DNA from: Burkholderia gladioli
GTDB lineage: Bacteria > Pseudomonadota > Gammaproteobacteria > Burkholderiales > Burkholderiaceae
Length of the DNA stretch: 64,000 bases
Assembly (NCBI RefSeq): GCF_000959725.1
Contig: NZ_CP009322.1
Span: forward strand, 2,356,001 to 2,420,000
Reading direction: 5' to 3'
In this document: piece after piece, positions 36,964-46,627 of the stretch
Layout: each line of letters starts with the position of its first letter
Position numbering within the stretch: the first letter of the stretch is position 1
Notes under the pieces: model-generated
Databases searched by the model: none
What the model was told of the DNA's origin: nothing
What the model saw: only the letters and a program-made list of their open reading frames with translations
Program-made: the position numbers and the translations under genes

Positions 36964-36999
36964 GCCGGACCGCCGGGCGCCGAATCCCGGCGGTCCGGC
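36964..36999 (+). terminator. Hairpin downstream of hdeA-like gene
   Basis: The arms GCCGGACCGCCGGG and CCCGGCGGTCCGGC form a perfect 14-bp stem with an 8-base loop. There is no T-run, but the placement immediately after the stop favours a termination or mRNA-stability role. Confidence 0.6.
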
Positions 37000-37149
37000 G
37001 CCGCATCGGTCCAGCCGGCCGATGCGCCCTGAGCGCACCGCCGGACGCCCGAGCTTCTACTCGCGCCCCTGCCTCGGCACGCCAATGTGCTCGCGGCACC
37101 GACAAATCAGCTTCGCCAGCCACGATCGCGCCTCCGCTGCAGCGCAAAG

Positions 37150-37181
37150 CCCCCTGCCTCGCTAGCCCCCTGCCTCGCTAG
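37150..37181. repeat. Tandem 16-bp repeat, two copies
   Basis: CCCCCTGCCTCGCTAG is present twice in direct succession and is followed by a partial third CCCCCCTCCTGCCTG. It looks like a replication-slippage product. Confidence 0.8.
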
Positions 37182-37262
37182 CCCCCCTCCTGCCTGTCAC
37201 GAACCTGACTTACCCGCCACTTACAGTGGCGGCTCGATTGAATCCCAAAGAGGACAAAACTC

Positions 37263-38411
37263 GTGAACCACTCCTATCGCATCGCGGCGGTAGGCGCGTG
37301 CCTGGCCGCCTGTGCCGGCATGTCCGCCCACGCCCGCGCAGACGAAACGCCAAGCGCCGCCGGCACCTCGGTGACCCTCTACGGTATCCTCGATACCGGT
37401 CTCGAATATCTCGACAACGCCGCTTCCTCGAAAGGCACCACGCACAGCGTGACGCGCCTGAGCTCGGGCAACATGTCCGGCTCGCGCTGGGGCATCACCG
37501 GCCGCGAGGACCTGGGCGGCGGCACGCGCGCCTTCTTCCTGCTCGAGAGCGGCATCAACATCGATACCGGCGCCTCGCTGCAGGGCGGCCGCGAATTCGG
37601 CCGGCTCGCCTACGTCGGCATCGCCGACGAGCGGCTCGGCACCGTCTCGCTGGGTCGCCAGGGCGGCCTGTTCCTCGATTGGGTCAGCGAATACAACCCG
37701 CTCAAGAACGCCGTCTACGCGATCAAGATGCAGGATCCGGCCTTCTCCGACCGGCTCGACAACACGGTGCGCTACGAGAAGCGCTTCGGCGGCTTGACCG
37801 CGATCGCCCAGTACAGCTTCGGCTACGACAGCGTCACCTACGGCGCGCAACCGGCCGGCGACACCCGCTACGCGCGCGTGATCGAGGCCGGCCTGCGCTA
37901 CAAGCACGGCCCGTTCAGCGCGACCCTGGTGTACGACCAGAAGAACGGCGGCAGCACCAGCCCGACGGCGGCCCACACCACCAAGGCCGGCGGCTACGAG
38001 GGCGACATGGACCGCCGCATCGGCGTGGCCGCGAGCTACAAGTTCTCCAGCGTCACCACCTACGCGGGCTACCGCTACCTCGATTCGCACGCGGTGCACC
38101 TGAGCACGCTGTCGAGCTCGCCGGTCGAGGCCAGCAGCCTCTACTGGCTCGGCTCGACCTGGTACGCGCAGCCGGACCTGGCCTTCTCGGGCACCGCGAT
38201 GTACCAGAACTTCTACGGCAACTCGCGCGATCCGTGGTCGTTCCAGGTCGATGCGGACTACTTCCTGTCCAAGCGCACCGACCTCTACCTGAACCTCGGC
38301 TACGTGCTGAACCGCAACGGCTCGAACCTCGGCCTGAACGGCTTCGGCACCGACGTGGTGGCCGGCAAGAACCAGTTCGGCCTGATGGCGGGCATCCGCC
38401 ACAAGTTCTGA
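37263..38411 (+). CDS. Gram-negative porin (OmpC-like), start of ABC importer operon
   Basis: This 382-residue porin starts at a GTG with AGAGGA upstream. It has a signal peptide ending near ARA-DE and the typical SVTLYGILDTGLEYLDN first strand. GSRWGITGREDLGGGTRAFF and LLESGINIDTGASLQGG follow, and it ends in GIRHKF with the terminal Phe expected for BAM. The ABC ATPase gene begins 10 bases later, so the porin is transcribed with the importer. This suggests a dedicated outer-membrane route for the same solute, which is inference from position. Confidence 0.95.
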   Translation: MNHSYRIAAVGACLAACAGMSAHARADETPSAAGTSVTLYGILDTGLEYLDNAASSKGTTHSVTRLSSGNMSGSRWGITGREDLGGGTRAFFLLESGINIDTGASLQGGREFGRLAYVGIADERLGTVSLGRQGGLFLDWVSEYNPLKNAVYAIKMQDPAFSDRLDNTVRYEKRFGGLTAIAQYSFGYDSVTYGAQPAGDTRYARVIEAGLRYKHGPFSATLVYDQKNGGSTSPTAAHTTKAGGYEGDMDRRIGVAASYKFSSVTTYAGYRYLDSHAVHLSTLSSSPVEASSLYWLGSTWYAQPDLAFSGTAMYQNFYGNSRDPWSFQVDADYFLSKRTDLYLNLGYVLNRNGSNLGLNGFGTDVVAGKNQFGLMAGIRHKF

Positions 38412-38421
38412 AGGAGTCCGC

Positions 38422-39117
<696 letters not shown>

Positions 39118-39118
39118 T

Positions 39119-40084
39119 ATGCTCACCACCATTTCCAAGACCGTCCTTACCCTTACGCTGGCCTTCGGGCTTTCCCAATCCGTGCACGCTCTCACCGTCT
39201 ATACCGCCGGCCCCGGCAATCTCAGCAAGAAACTCGCGCAAGGCTTCGAGCGCAAGACCGGCATCAAGGTCGACCTGTTCCAGGCCACCACCGGCAAACT
39301 GATGGCCCGCGTCGAGGCCGAAGCCAGCAATCCGCACGCCGACGTGCTGATCTCGGCCTCCTGGGATACCGCCCAGGATCTCGACCAGCGCGGCTGGCTG
39401 GCGCCCTGCACCAGCCCGAACGCCGCCCACGTGCCGCCGATGTTCAAGACGCCGAACTACGTGGCGCAGGGCATCTCGGCGCTCGGCATCGTCTGGAACA
39501 CGCGCACCGGCAAGCCCGAGCCGCACGACTGGAAGGATCTCGCCGCGCCCGCCTATCGCGACCAGGTGAGCACGCCGAACCCGGCGCTCTCGGGCGCCTC
39601 GCTCGACCTGCTGCTGGGCCTGCAGGACCGCCTCGGCGAAGCGGCCTGGCGCCTGTTCGACAGCCTGCACCGCAACGGCATGGTGGTGCTCGGCCCGAAC
39701 GCGCAGGCCATCAACCCGGTGCTGCAGGGCGCGAAGTCGGCGGTGTTCGGCGCGGTGGACTACGTCGCCTACGGCGCGGCCGCCACCGGCGAATCGGTCA
39801 AGGTGATCTTCCCGAGCAGCGGCACGGTGATCGCGCCGCGCCCGATGATGATCTTCAAGACCTCGAAGGCACCGGCCGACGCGCGCGCCTTCGTCGACTA
39901 CGTGCTGTCCGACGAGGGCCAGCAGATCGTGGCGGCCGCCTACCTGATCCCGGCACGCGACGACGTGAAGTCGCCCCGCCCCGGCCTGAAGGATCTCAAG
40001 CTGCTGCCGATCGACGACGGCAGCAACAAGACCTCGCGCGCCGAGGTGCTCAAGCGCTTCAACGCCCTGTTCGGCGAGCACTGA
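39119..40084 (+). CDS. ABC transporter substrate-binding protein (Fe3+/phosphonate-type)
   Basis: This 321-residue periplasmic protein has a signal peptide MLTTISKTVLTLTLAFGLSQ ending near VHA-LT. The mature part has the class II binding fold: LTVYTAGPGNLSKKLAQGFE, then ATTGKLMARVEAEASNPHAD and VLISASWDTAQDLDQRGWL. This is typical of iron(III)/AbpA/2-aminoethylphosphonate binders. No pair of adjacent tyrosines typical of FbpA is obvious, so iron is not certain and organophosphonate or another anion is possible. Its stop codon overlaps the permease start (TGATG). Confidence 0.9.
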   Translation: MLTTISKTVLTLTLAFGLSQSVHALTVYTAGPGNLSKKLAQGFERKTGIKVDLFQATTGKLMARVEAEASNPHADVLISASWDTAQDLDQRGWLAPCTSPNAAHVPPMFKTPNYVAQGISALGIVWNTRTGKPEPHDWKDLAAPAYRDQVSTPNPALSGASLDLLLGLQDRLGEAAWRLFDSLHRNGMVVLGPNAQAINPVLQGAKSAVFGAVDYVAYGAAATGESVKVIFPSSGTVIAPRPMMIFKTSKAPADARAFVDYVLSDEGQQIVAAAYLIPARDDVKSPRPGLKDLKLLPIDDGSNKTSRAEVLKRFNALFGEH

Positions 40085-41796
40085 TGGCTACCGTGCTCGC
40101 GCGACGCGCCGCCCGGCCGGGCGCGCGGGGCTCGGGCCGCGCCGGCCGCCTGGCCGGCCTCGGCGCCCTGCTCGCCGCGCTCGCGCTGCTGGTCGCCCTG
40201 CCGGTGGCCTTCGTCGGCCTGCAGGCGATCTTCCCCGCCCTCAACCAGGGCTCGTTCGCGCATCCCTTCGCGGCCGTCAGGGCCACCCTCGACGAGGCCG
40301 GCACCTGGCCGCTGCTCGGCAACACGCTGCGCTTCGGGCTGGCGGTGGCGGCCGGCAGCCTCGCGCTGGGCGTGCCGCTCGGCGCGCTGCGGGGCCTGGT
40401 GCGCCTGCCCGGCGCGCGGCTCTGGGACCTGCTGTTCCTGGCGCCGTTCCTGATTCCCCCCTACCTCGGCGCGCTCGGCTGGATGTTGCTGCTGCAACCC
40501 AACGGCTATCTGCAGCAGTTGGTGGGCATCGAACTGGGCGGCTTCCTGTTCTCGTTTTCCGGCATCGCCACGGCGATGACGCTGAGCGTGTTCCCGGTGG
40601 TCTACTTCTCGGTGTCGCGCGCGATGATGCAGACCGGCGGGCGGCTGGCCCAGGTCGCGCGCGTGTGCGGGGCCACGCCCTGGCGCGCCTTCCTGCGCGT
40701 GACCCTGCCGCTGGCCGCGCCGGCCATCGCCGCCAGCGCGCTGCTGGCCTTCACCATGGCGATCGAGGAGTTCGGGATTCCCTCGGCGCTCGGCGCGCGG
40801 GCCGGCTTCAGCCTGCTGGTCACCTCGATCGAGGCGCGCTTCTCCGACTGGCCGATCGACCTGCCCGGCGCGGCCGTGCTCTCCAGCCTGCTGGCGCTGA
40901 CCGCCTTGCTCGCCTTTTACGCGCAGCGGCGCCTGCTGGCGGGACGCGATTTCGACACGCACAACGGCAAGCCGGTGAGCGTCGAGCCCGCCGAGCCGGG
41001 CCGCTGGCGCCTGCCGATCCTGCTGCTGTTCGCGCTGGTGGCGACCGGCACCAGCGTCGCACCGATCGCCGCCATCATCGCCACCGCCTTCCTGCGCACC
41101 TTGTCGGGCGGCCTGCACGCGGCCAACCTGACGCTCGCGCATTTCGGCGCGATCACCTCGGCCGGCGACGGCGCCGGCGCGCTCGGCACCAGCCTCGCGC
41201 TGGCCGCCGGCACCGCGCTGCTGACCGGCGTGCTCGGTTTCCTGTGCGCCTGGGTGGTGGTCAAGACGCGCACGCCGGGACGCGCCGCGCTCGACGCGCT
41301 GACCCTGCTGCCGCACGCGATGCCCGGCATCGTGATCGGCGTGGGCCTGATCCTGGCCTGGAACCTGCCGTTCTGGCCCGTCACGCCCTACAACAGCTGG
41401 GTGATCCTGCTGCTCTCCTATGCCTGCCTGCTGCTGCCCTACCCGGTGCGCTACGCGAGCGCGGCGCTGCGGCAGATCGGCGGCAGCCTCGAGGCGGCGG
41501 CGCGCGTGCACGGCGCCACACCCGCGCGCGTGCTGTGGCGCATCGTGCTGCCGCTCGCGGCGGCGCCGCTGGCCGCCTCGATGATGATCGTGTTCGCGGT
41601 GGCCTCGCGTGAACTGGTCACCTCGCTGCTGCTCGCGCCCAGCGGCGTGCAGACCGCCTCGGTGTTCATCTGGCAGCAGTTCGAGCAGGGCTCGATCGGC
41701 GACGGCATGGCGATGGGCACGCTGATGCTGCTGATCAGCGGCGTGCTGCTGGCGCTGGCCTCGCGCTGGACCAGGCGATTCGACACGCTGCACTGA
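40084..41796 (+). CDS. ABC transporter permease, fused two-domain (FbpB/ThiP-like)
   Basis: This 570-residue inner-membrane protein has about 12 membrane segments in two homologous halves. Each half has an EAA coupling loop: QVARVCGATPWRAFLRVTLP (about residue 190) and EAAARVHGATPARVLWRIVL (about residue 470). The fused arrangement is typical of ferric-iron, thiamine and AEP importers. The ATG overlaps the binding-protein stop codon. A GC-rich hairpin follows the stop. Confidence 0.93.
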   Translation: MATVLARRAARPGARGSGRAGRLAGLGALLAALALLVALPVAFVGLQAIFPALNQGSFAHPFAAVRATLDEAGTWPLLGNTLRFGLAVAAGSLALGVPLGALRGLVRLPGARLWDLLFLAPFLIPPYLGALGWMLLLQPNGYLQQLVGIELGGFLFSFSGIATAMTLSVFPVVYFSVSRAMMQTGGRLAQVARVCGATPWRAFLRVTLPLAAPAIAASALLAFTMAIEEFGIPSALGARAGFSLLVTSIEARFSDWPIDLPGAAVLSSLLALTALLAFYAQRRLLAGRDFDTHNGKPVSVEPAEPGRWRLPILLLFALVATGTSVAPIAAIIATAFLRTLSGGLHAANLTLAHFGAITSAGDGAGALGTSLALAAGTALLTGVLGFLCAWVVVKTRTPGRAALDALTLLPHAMPGIVIGVGLILAWNLPFWPVTPYNSWVILLLSYACLLLPYPVRYASAALRQIGGSLEAAARVHGATPARVLWRIVLPLAAAPLAASMMIVFAVASRELVTSLLLAPSGVQTASVFIWQQFEQGSIGDGMAMGTLMLLISGVLLALASRWTRRFDTLH

Positions 41797-41812
41797 GCCT
41801 GCCGAATGAGAA

Positions 41813-41845
41813 ACCGCGCCGGACGCTGACGCGTACCGGCGCGGT
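41813..41845. terminator. Hairpin between convergent genes
   Basis: A perfect 10-bp repeat (ACCGCGCCGG / CCGGCGCGGT) with a 13-base loop lies between the permease stop and the convergent secreted-protein gene. Confidence 0.55.
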
Positions 41846-41881
41846 GCGTTGCTGACAACCAGGCCAGCGCCTGGCCGCCGC

Positions 41882-42766
41882 TTACTTGCCGCTGCAGAAG
41901 TTCGGCTGGTACTGGTAGACCCAGGCGGTCTTGGTCGAGCTCGGCGACTGCACCCAGTTCGTCATGCCCTGGATGGTGTTGAAGATCAGTTGCGAGCGCG
42001 AGCTCACCTTGTCGGTGAACACGCCATCGTCGTTGACGTCGACCTCGAAGGAGATCTCCGCCAGCGCCGGCATGCTCGAACCGTTCGCATACCAGACCGT
42101 CATGGTGAAGTCGGCGTCTTCCTGGCCGAGATCGCTGGTCGGGCCGTCGAAGGTCAGCTCGTGGATCGACAGGCCGCTCACCGGCACCAGCGCCTGGCCG
42201 CCGATGCTGTCGAAGGTCTTGGTGGTGGGGAACAGGTCCTTGATGTCGCTGAGCTTGTTGATGTTCTTCGAGCTCGACAGCGGCTCGCTGGTCGAATGCG
42301 AGAAGGTCTCCCTGGCCGGCGGCGTGATGTCGTCCTCAAGCTTGGTCTTGGCCTTCGACGAGCTGCCGCTCACGTCGGTATTGGCCGAGGTGGCCTGGCT
42401 CGCCGAGCCGAACTTCAGCTCGATGTCGAGGCTGCCGCTCTCGTTGCGCTGGCGCATCGAGTAACCGGCCGTCTTCACCGCGCAGTTGCCGGCCGTGTCG
42501 TAGTAGAGCACGCCGCGGTCGTGATCGGCCGCGAAGCTCTTCTTGATGCTGCTGTCGAAGCCGTTGGCGGCGAGGCTGGCCTTCAGGTCGGTGAGGAAGC
42601 GGTTGGCGGCATCGGCCGGCGCGCTCTGGAAGGCCTGCGGATTCAGCAGGACCTTGTATTCGCGGCTGCCGACGCTCGGGGTGCCCGCGTGGGCGAGCTG
42701 GGACGCGGCGAACAACGCCAGCGCCGCTGCATGATGCAATCTGATCTTTGTCATTTCGGTGCTCAT
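41882..42766 (-). CDS. Secreted hypothetical protein, possibly CYTH-like
   Basis: This 294-residue protein has a signal peptide (HHAAALALFAASQLAHA, cleaved before GTPSVGS). I do not recognise a firm family. The stretch SREYKVLLNPQAF, then GVLYYDTAGNCAVKTAGYSM and RQRNESGSLDIELKF, recalls CYTH/triphosphate-tunnel folds (a YYDT strand followed by R-x-R). A Ser/Thr-rich linker (ATSANTDVSGSSSKAK) and a beta-rich C-terminal half with VDVNDDGVFTDK follow. If CYTH-like, a periplasmic location would be unusual. A convergent hairpin at 41813 separates it from the ABC operon. Confidence 0.7.
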   Translation of the reverse strand: MSTEMTKIRLHHAAALALFAASQLAHAGTPSVGSREYKVLLNPQAFQSAPADAANRFLTDLKASLAANGFDSSIKKSFAADHDRGVLYYDTAGNCAVKTAGYSMRQRNESGSLDIELKFGSASQATSANTDVSGSSSKAKTKLEDDITPPARETFSHSTSEPLSSSKNINKLSDIKDLFPTTKTFDSIGGQALVPVSGLSIHELTFDGPTSDLGQEDADFTMTVWYANGSSMPALAEISFEVDVNDDGVFTDKVSSRSQLIFNTIQGMTNWVQSPSSTKTAWVYQYQPNFCSGK

Positions 42767-42916
42767 GAGTGGAGGGATACGACACTTCGCCGCTCGGCGA
42801 AGCCCTCACAAGTTAGCGCTGCGAAATGACGTGGCGGTGAAGCGAATGTGTCGGTTCGACGTGCGGCGCGCAGGAGGGGCGATGGCCTCGTTCGTGCGCG
42901 CCGCTCGATGCAACGA

Positions 42917-43576
42917 TCAGCTTGCCGGATGCGCGTCGCGCAGGCTGCCGACGAAGGGCTCGCGCGTGCCGGGCGCGGTGGCCGTCATGCTCGGGCGCGC
43001 GGCCCAGGTCGCGAGCCAGGCCGCGAGTGCCGGGCGCGCTTCGCGCCAGTCGCGCGCATAACGGAAGTCGGTGTATTCGAGCGCGACCGCCACGGCGATC
43101 TGCGTGCCCGAGGGCAGCCCGCCGGCTTCATCGCCAAATGCGTCGCCGAGCTCATCGCGGCGCGCATCGATCGCATCGAGCGAGCGCAGGATCCGCGCCT
43201 CCAGCTTCGCCAGGTAGCCGTCGTCCTGGCGCGCGGCTTCGCGCAGCGATTCGACGCGACGCGCCAGCACCGCCTCCATCAAGCCATCGGCGAGCGACAG
43301 CATCGACAGCGCGGCCGCATCGCCGACACGCACCAGCGGCGCCTGCTCGTGCAGCGTATCGAGATGGAGCAGGATCGCCATGCTGTCGTAGACGCCCGCG
43401 CGCTCCGACAACACCAGCGTCGGGATCTGCCAGAGCGGATTGAACGGCGCGAGCGGCTGCGGCGCCTTCATGTCGACGAACTGCTCGGCCACCTCCAGCC
43501 CGCGCTCGAGCGCGGCGACGACCACCTTGCGGCCGAACGGCGAGGTCGCATCGGTCATGATCTTCAGCATCTTCAT
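42917..43576 (-). CDS. Glutathione S-transferase family protein
   Basis: This 219-residue protein has an N-terminal GST domain (MTDATSPFGRKVVVAALERG, then NPLWQIPTLVLSERAGVYDS as the glutathione site) and a helical C-terminal half. The start MKMLKIM at 43576 has AGAGATG upstream. The ACT-domain gene lies 20 bases upstream on the same strand, suggesting a two-gene operon. The substrate is unknown. Confidence 0.88.
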   Translation of the reverse strand: MKMLKIMTDATSPFGRKVVVAALERGLEVAEQFVDMKAPQPLAPFNPLWQIPTLVLSERAGVYDSMAILLHLDTLHEQAPLVRVGDAAALSMLSLADGLMEAVLARRVESLREAARQDDGYLAKLEARILRSLDAIDARRDELGDAFGDEAGGLPSGTQIAVAVALEYTDFRYARDWREARPALAAWLATWAARPSMTATAPGTREPFVGSLRDAHPAS

Positions 43577-43596
43577 CTCTCCAGGGTCGGTCAGGT

Positions 43597-44025
43597 TCAG
43601 GTCGCGCTTGCCGGGCCGGCATCCAGCGCGAGGCAGCGGATCGCGTCGATCGCCTCGTGGCGGCGCGCCCACTGCACGAATACGTGATCGTGGTAGTAGC
43701 CCGACATCACGTTGGCGCTGATGCCTTCGCGCGCAAGCGCCGTGGCGACGGTCGCGATGAAGCCGACCGCCTCCAGCGAGGAATGGATCTGCAGCGTGAT
43801 CCTGGCCCATTCGCCGGCGGCTTGCAGGCCGCACTCGCGCGCCGTCTCCAGCGGCAGGATCAGGGTGCGCCCCTCGCGTTCGTCGAAACTGCAGATGCAG
43901 CCGGCCGGCGTGCCCGGCGTATCGCAGGGCACCGTGCAGAAGGTGTAGATCACCTCGTCGAGCAGCGGATCGATGCCGCTCAACAGGCGTTGCAGGTCGG
44001 TCTGGCCTTCGGGGGCTCGGTTCAT
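43597..44025 (-). CDS. ACT-domain protein (DUF2241-like)
   Basis: This 142-residue cytosolic protein carries two short ACT-like modules. It contains DEVIYTFCTVPCDTPG, LILPLETARECGLQAAGEWA, RITLQIHSSLEAVGFIATVA and ISANVMSGYYHDHVFVQWAR. The last two blocks are typical of the ACT_3/ACT_7 family annotated in this group. ACT domains bind amino acids; the partner here is unknown. The ATG at 44025 gives the usual length. It forms a probable operon with the GST gene. Confidence 0.85.
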   Translation of the reverse strand: MNRAPEGQTDLQRLLSGIDPLLDEVIYTFCTVPCDTPGTPAGCICSFDEREGRTLILPLETARECGLQAAGEWARITLQIHSSLEAVGFIATVATALAREGISANVMSGYYHDHVFVQWARRHEAIDAIRCLALDAGPASAT

Positions 44026-44218
44026 GGCGTGGGCTCGTGCCTCATGGGGAAAGGGCCGCGCGGCACGCGGCCGGCCGGCGCGGCGGACCGTCATGATGCA
44101 ACGAATCGCCCACGCTTGCCGAGCGAGTTCGCGGCAGCGGCCCCGCATTGCGAAGGCCGCCCGGCCATGGCATGCTCGCCGCCATCCCGACCATCGGCGC
44201 ATCGGCGCCGCCTCCACG

Positions 44219-45127
44219 ATGCGCATCCCCGAATCGCGACACGCCCTGGCTCCCGCCCTGTCGATGCTGCTGGCCGGCTGCCTTCTCGGCGCGGCCGTGC
44301 CGGCCTCGGCCGCCAAGCCGCTGCTGACGGTCAGGGTCGACGCGAGCACCACCGCCACCGTCACGCGCGCCGACGGCAATCACGTGCTGGTGCGCCTGTC
44401 GCCCGACAACACCACGCAGAAGCTGGAGGTCGGCGTCAGCGACGAGGATGGCAACACGCAATACGGCTCGGGCGACTACAACTTCGACGGCCACCAGGAC
44501 CTGGCCTTCTCGGCCACGCTGGGGATGGTCAACGAGCGCTACCAGGTCTACCTGTTCGATGCAGCCAGCCGCCGTTTCGTGCCGCTCGGGCTCGCGCCCG
44601 GCAGCGACAAGCTCGGCAACTGCGGCGATCTCACCAACCTCGACGCGAAGCCGGCCGAGCACACGCTGTACAGCTCCTGCCGCAGCGGGCCGATCTGGTA
44701 CACCGATGCCTATCGCTACCGCGCCGACGGCGTGCTCTATCTGTACCAGGCGAGCCGCGAGCTGCCGCAGGAGGTGCAGGACCTGGTGGACGGCAAGCCC
44801 GACGACGGCCCCGCCTCGCTGCTGGTGAGCCATGACGCGAGCGGCAAGGTGATCGGCCGCACGCCGCAGGCCTATGGCGGCGGCGAGGCGAGCATCACGG
44901 TGGCGGTGCCGAAGCTGGCGCTGCACGACGGCCCGCACGAGGGGCCGACGCGCCGCTACGTGGTGGCGGGCAACAAGCTCGCGCTGGTGGGCGCGAACGA
45001 CGCGATGACCTGGCTGCAGGTGCGTTTCAGCAATCCGCGCGCGGGCGCGATCGTCGGCTGGATCAAGGTGAGCGAGGCAAGCGCGCCGGCCCAGGCCGCT
45101 GCCGCCAGCGGCACGACGCAGCCCTGA
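44219..45127 (+). CDS. Exported hypothetical protein with VCBS/FG-GAP-like segment
   Basis: This 302-residue protein has a hydrophobic leader (SMLLAGCLLGAAVPASAA) with a possible lipobox LAGC, so it is a lipoprotein or periplasmic protein. The mature part is beta-rich, with YGSGDYNFDGHQDLAFSATL, a calcium-binding-like D-x-N-x-D-G turn as in FG-GAP/XAC2610 proteins. A C-terminal segment after about residue 235 resembles an SH3-like domain (RRYVVAGNKLALVGANDAMT, then GAIVGWIKV). No function is assigned. The ATG at 44219 leads directly into the signal. Confidence 0.72.
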   Translation: MRIPESRHALAPALSMLLAGCLLGAAVPASAAKPLLTVRVDASTTATVTRADGNHVLVRLSPDNTTQKLEVGVSDEDGNTQYGSGDYNFDGHQDLAFSATLGMVNERYQVYLFDAASRRFVPLGLAPGSDKLGNCGDLTNLDAKPAEHTLYSSCRSGPIWYTDAYRYRADGVLYLYQASRELPQEVQDLVDGKPDDGPASLLVSHDASGKVIGRTPQAYGGGEASITVAVPKLALHDGPHEGPTRRYVVAGNKLALVGANDAMTWLQVRFSNPRAGAIVGWIKVSEASAPAQAAAASGTTQP

Positions 45128-45152
45128 GGCGGGCCGCCGACCCGAGCGGCCC

Positions 45153-45476
45153 CTAGCGGGCCGCCGCGACGTGATAGGGCGTCGGCTGCCCCGCCGCCTG
45201 CCAGAGCGCGATCGCGCGTGCCACGCGCGCATCCACCTCGGCCAACGGCGCCGGCTGCGAATCGCCGTTCAGGAAATACCAGTGCCAGTTGCCGTCGGCA
45301 TCGCGCACCGCCAGCGGCAGGATCGCCGAGCCGCGCATCAGCGGGCTGACCGCCTCGTGCAGATCCCTGAAGTTCGGCCGCGTGGTCTGGATCACCGTGA
45401 TCTCGCCGTTCTCGAGATCGCGGCAGATCGCATCCACGTCCACCGGGTCCGCGTGGAAATCGATCTTCATCTTCAT
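45153..45476 (-). CDS. Hypothetical protein (107 aa)
   Basis: I do not recognise this 107-residue cytosolic protein. It starts MKMKIDFHADPVDVDAICRD and includes EAVSPLMRGSAILPLAVRDA followed by DGNWHWYFLNGDS, which read like a compact alpha/beta domain. No catalytic motif is obvious. The ATG at 45476 gives a clean start; a weak GGGGTGGGG leader lies upstream. It converges with the exported-protein gene, with 25 bases between stops. Confidence 0.65.
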   Translation of the reverse strand: MKMKIDFHADPVDVDAICRDLENGEITVIQTTRPNFRDLHEAVSPLMRGSAILPLAVRDADGNWHWYFLNGDSQPAPLAEVDARVARAIALWQAAGQPTPYHVAAAR

Positions 45477-45585
45477 GGCAGCCCCACCCCGGATAGCCAA
45501 GGAGCTTTGTAGTCTAGTCGGCGATCGGCCGCCCACCAAGATCGATCAGGCAGCGCTCAGCGCGGCGCGCCGGCCGCCGCCGCCG

Positions 45586-46482
45586 TCAGCCCGCGAGGCG
45601 TTCGCGCAGCCGCGGTGCAACAAAATCGAGGAAGGCACGCAGCTTCAGCGGCATCGGCGCCTGCCCCTTGTGCACCAGGCTGACCGGCAGCGGCCGTGCC
45701 TCGAAACCGTCGAGCACCACTTCCAGCGCGCCCTCGCGCAGCGCCGTCTCGACCTGGTAGGACAGCACGCGGATCAGCCCGACCCCGAGCACGGCCGCAT
45801 CGATCGCGGCCTCGGCCGTGTTCACCGCGAAACGCGAATGCACCGGCACCGTCAGCTCGCCCTTGCCTGCCTCGAACACCCAGGCGCGCCGCGAGGCCAG
45901 CACCTCGAAGCTGATGCAGGGGTGATTCGCCAGGTCGGCGGGTTCGGCCGGCGCGCCGTGCGCGGCCAGATAGGCCGGGCTCGCGCAGATCACGCGGCGC
46001 ACGCTGCCCACGCGGACGGCCATCAGGCTGCTGTCGGGCAGCTCGCCGATCCGCAGCGCCACGTCGATCTGCTCCTCCATCAGGTGGGCGACGCGATCGG
46101 TCAGCACCAGGCGCACGTCGATCTCGGGATAGTGGGCGAGGAAGGCCGCCACCGCCGGCACGATGTGCAGGCGCCCGAACACGATCGGCGCGGTGACGAT
46201 CAGCTCGCCGCGCGGCGCCGCGTATTCGCCGGTGGCGGCGCGCTCGGTTTCCGCGATGTCGTCGAGGATGCGCCGGCAGCCGGCCACATAGGATTCGCCG
46301 GCCTCGGTCAGCGATAGCTGGCGCGTCGTGCGATGCAGCAAGCGCGTGTTCAGGTAGGCCTCGAGTTCCGCGATCTTGCGGCTCACGGTGGCCAGCGGAA
46401 TGTCCAGCCGGCGCGCCGCGGCCGACATGCTGCCGGCATCGACCACCGCCACCAGCAAGGACATCGACTCGAGCCGATTCAT
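45586..46482 (-). CDS. LysR-family transcriptional regulator
   Basis: This 298-residue regulator has the LysR helix-turn-helix (MSLLVAVVDAGSMSAAARRL, then DIPLATVSRKIAELEAYLNT) and a periplasmic-binding-protein-like effector domain from about residue 90. It is divergent from an MFS exporter gene with 145 bases between starts, and an inverted repeat TCTGGAA/TTCCAGA lies 15 bases upstream of its own ATG. The arrangement predicts activation or repression of that exporter by an unknown ligand. Confidence 0.92.
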   Translation of the reverse strand: MNRLESMSLLVAVVDAGSMSAAARRLDIPLATVSRKIAELEAYLNTRLLHRTTRQLSLTEAGESYVAGCRRILDDIAETERAATGEYAAPRGELIVTAPIVFGRLHIVPAVAAFLAHYPEIDVRLVLTDRVAHLMEEQIDVALRIGELPDSSLMAVRVGSVRRVICASPAYLAAHGAPAEPADLANHPCISFEVLASRRAWVFEAGKGELTVPVHSRFAVNTAEAAIDAAVLGVGLIRVLSYQVETALREGALEVVLDGFEARPLPVSLVHKGQAPMPLKLRAFLDFVAPRLRERLAG

Positions 46483-46496
46483 GCTGCCTCTCGAAT

Positions 46497-46516
46497 TCTG
46501 GAAAGATGATTCCAGA
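46497..46516. promoter_or_regulatory. LysR-type inverted repeat
   Basis: TCTGGAA-AGATGA-TTCCAGA has perfect 7-bp arms and a 6-base spacer, and fits a T-N11-A-like LysR box between divergent LysR and MFS genes. A related GGATTATCTTTCC follows at about 46522. Confidence 0.55.
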
Positions 46517-46627
46517 TTCTGTTGGATTATCTTTCCACGAGCAAGTCGGTAGGCTGGCTTCCCATCATCGCGCCCGCGGCATCCGCCGCCGGTGACGACG
46601 ACGAATTCGCCAGGAAAGGAAGCTGCC

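Larger units (their letters stand above)
36959..37262. other. Intergenic region before second porin operon
   Basis: No gene is seen. It contains the hairpin at 36964-36999, a tandem 16-bp duplication at 37150-37181, and the presumed promoter of the porin/ABC operon close to 37200-37250. Confidence 0.45.

Noticed and set aside
36529..37032. Alternative 167-codon frame over the hdeA-like gene
   Set aside because: It overlaps the HdeA-like gene in another frame and has highly charged, low-complexity sequence without a family match. The HdeA frame has a signal peptide and conserved cysteines.
37089..37160. Terminator of the hdeA-like transcript near 37150
   Set aside because: The repeats there are direct (slippage-like), not a hairpin. 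The hairpin at 36964-36999 is the better candidate.
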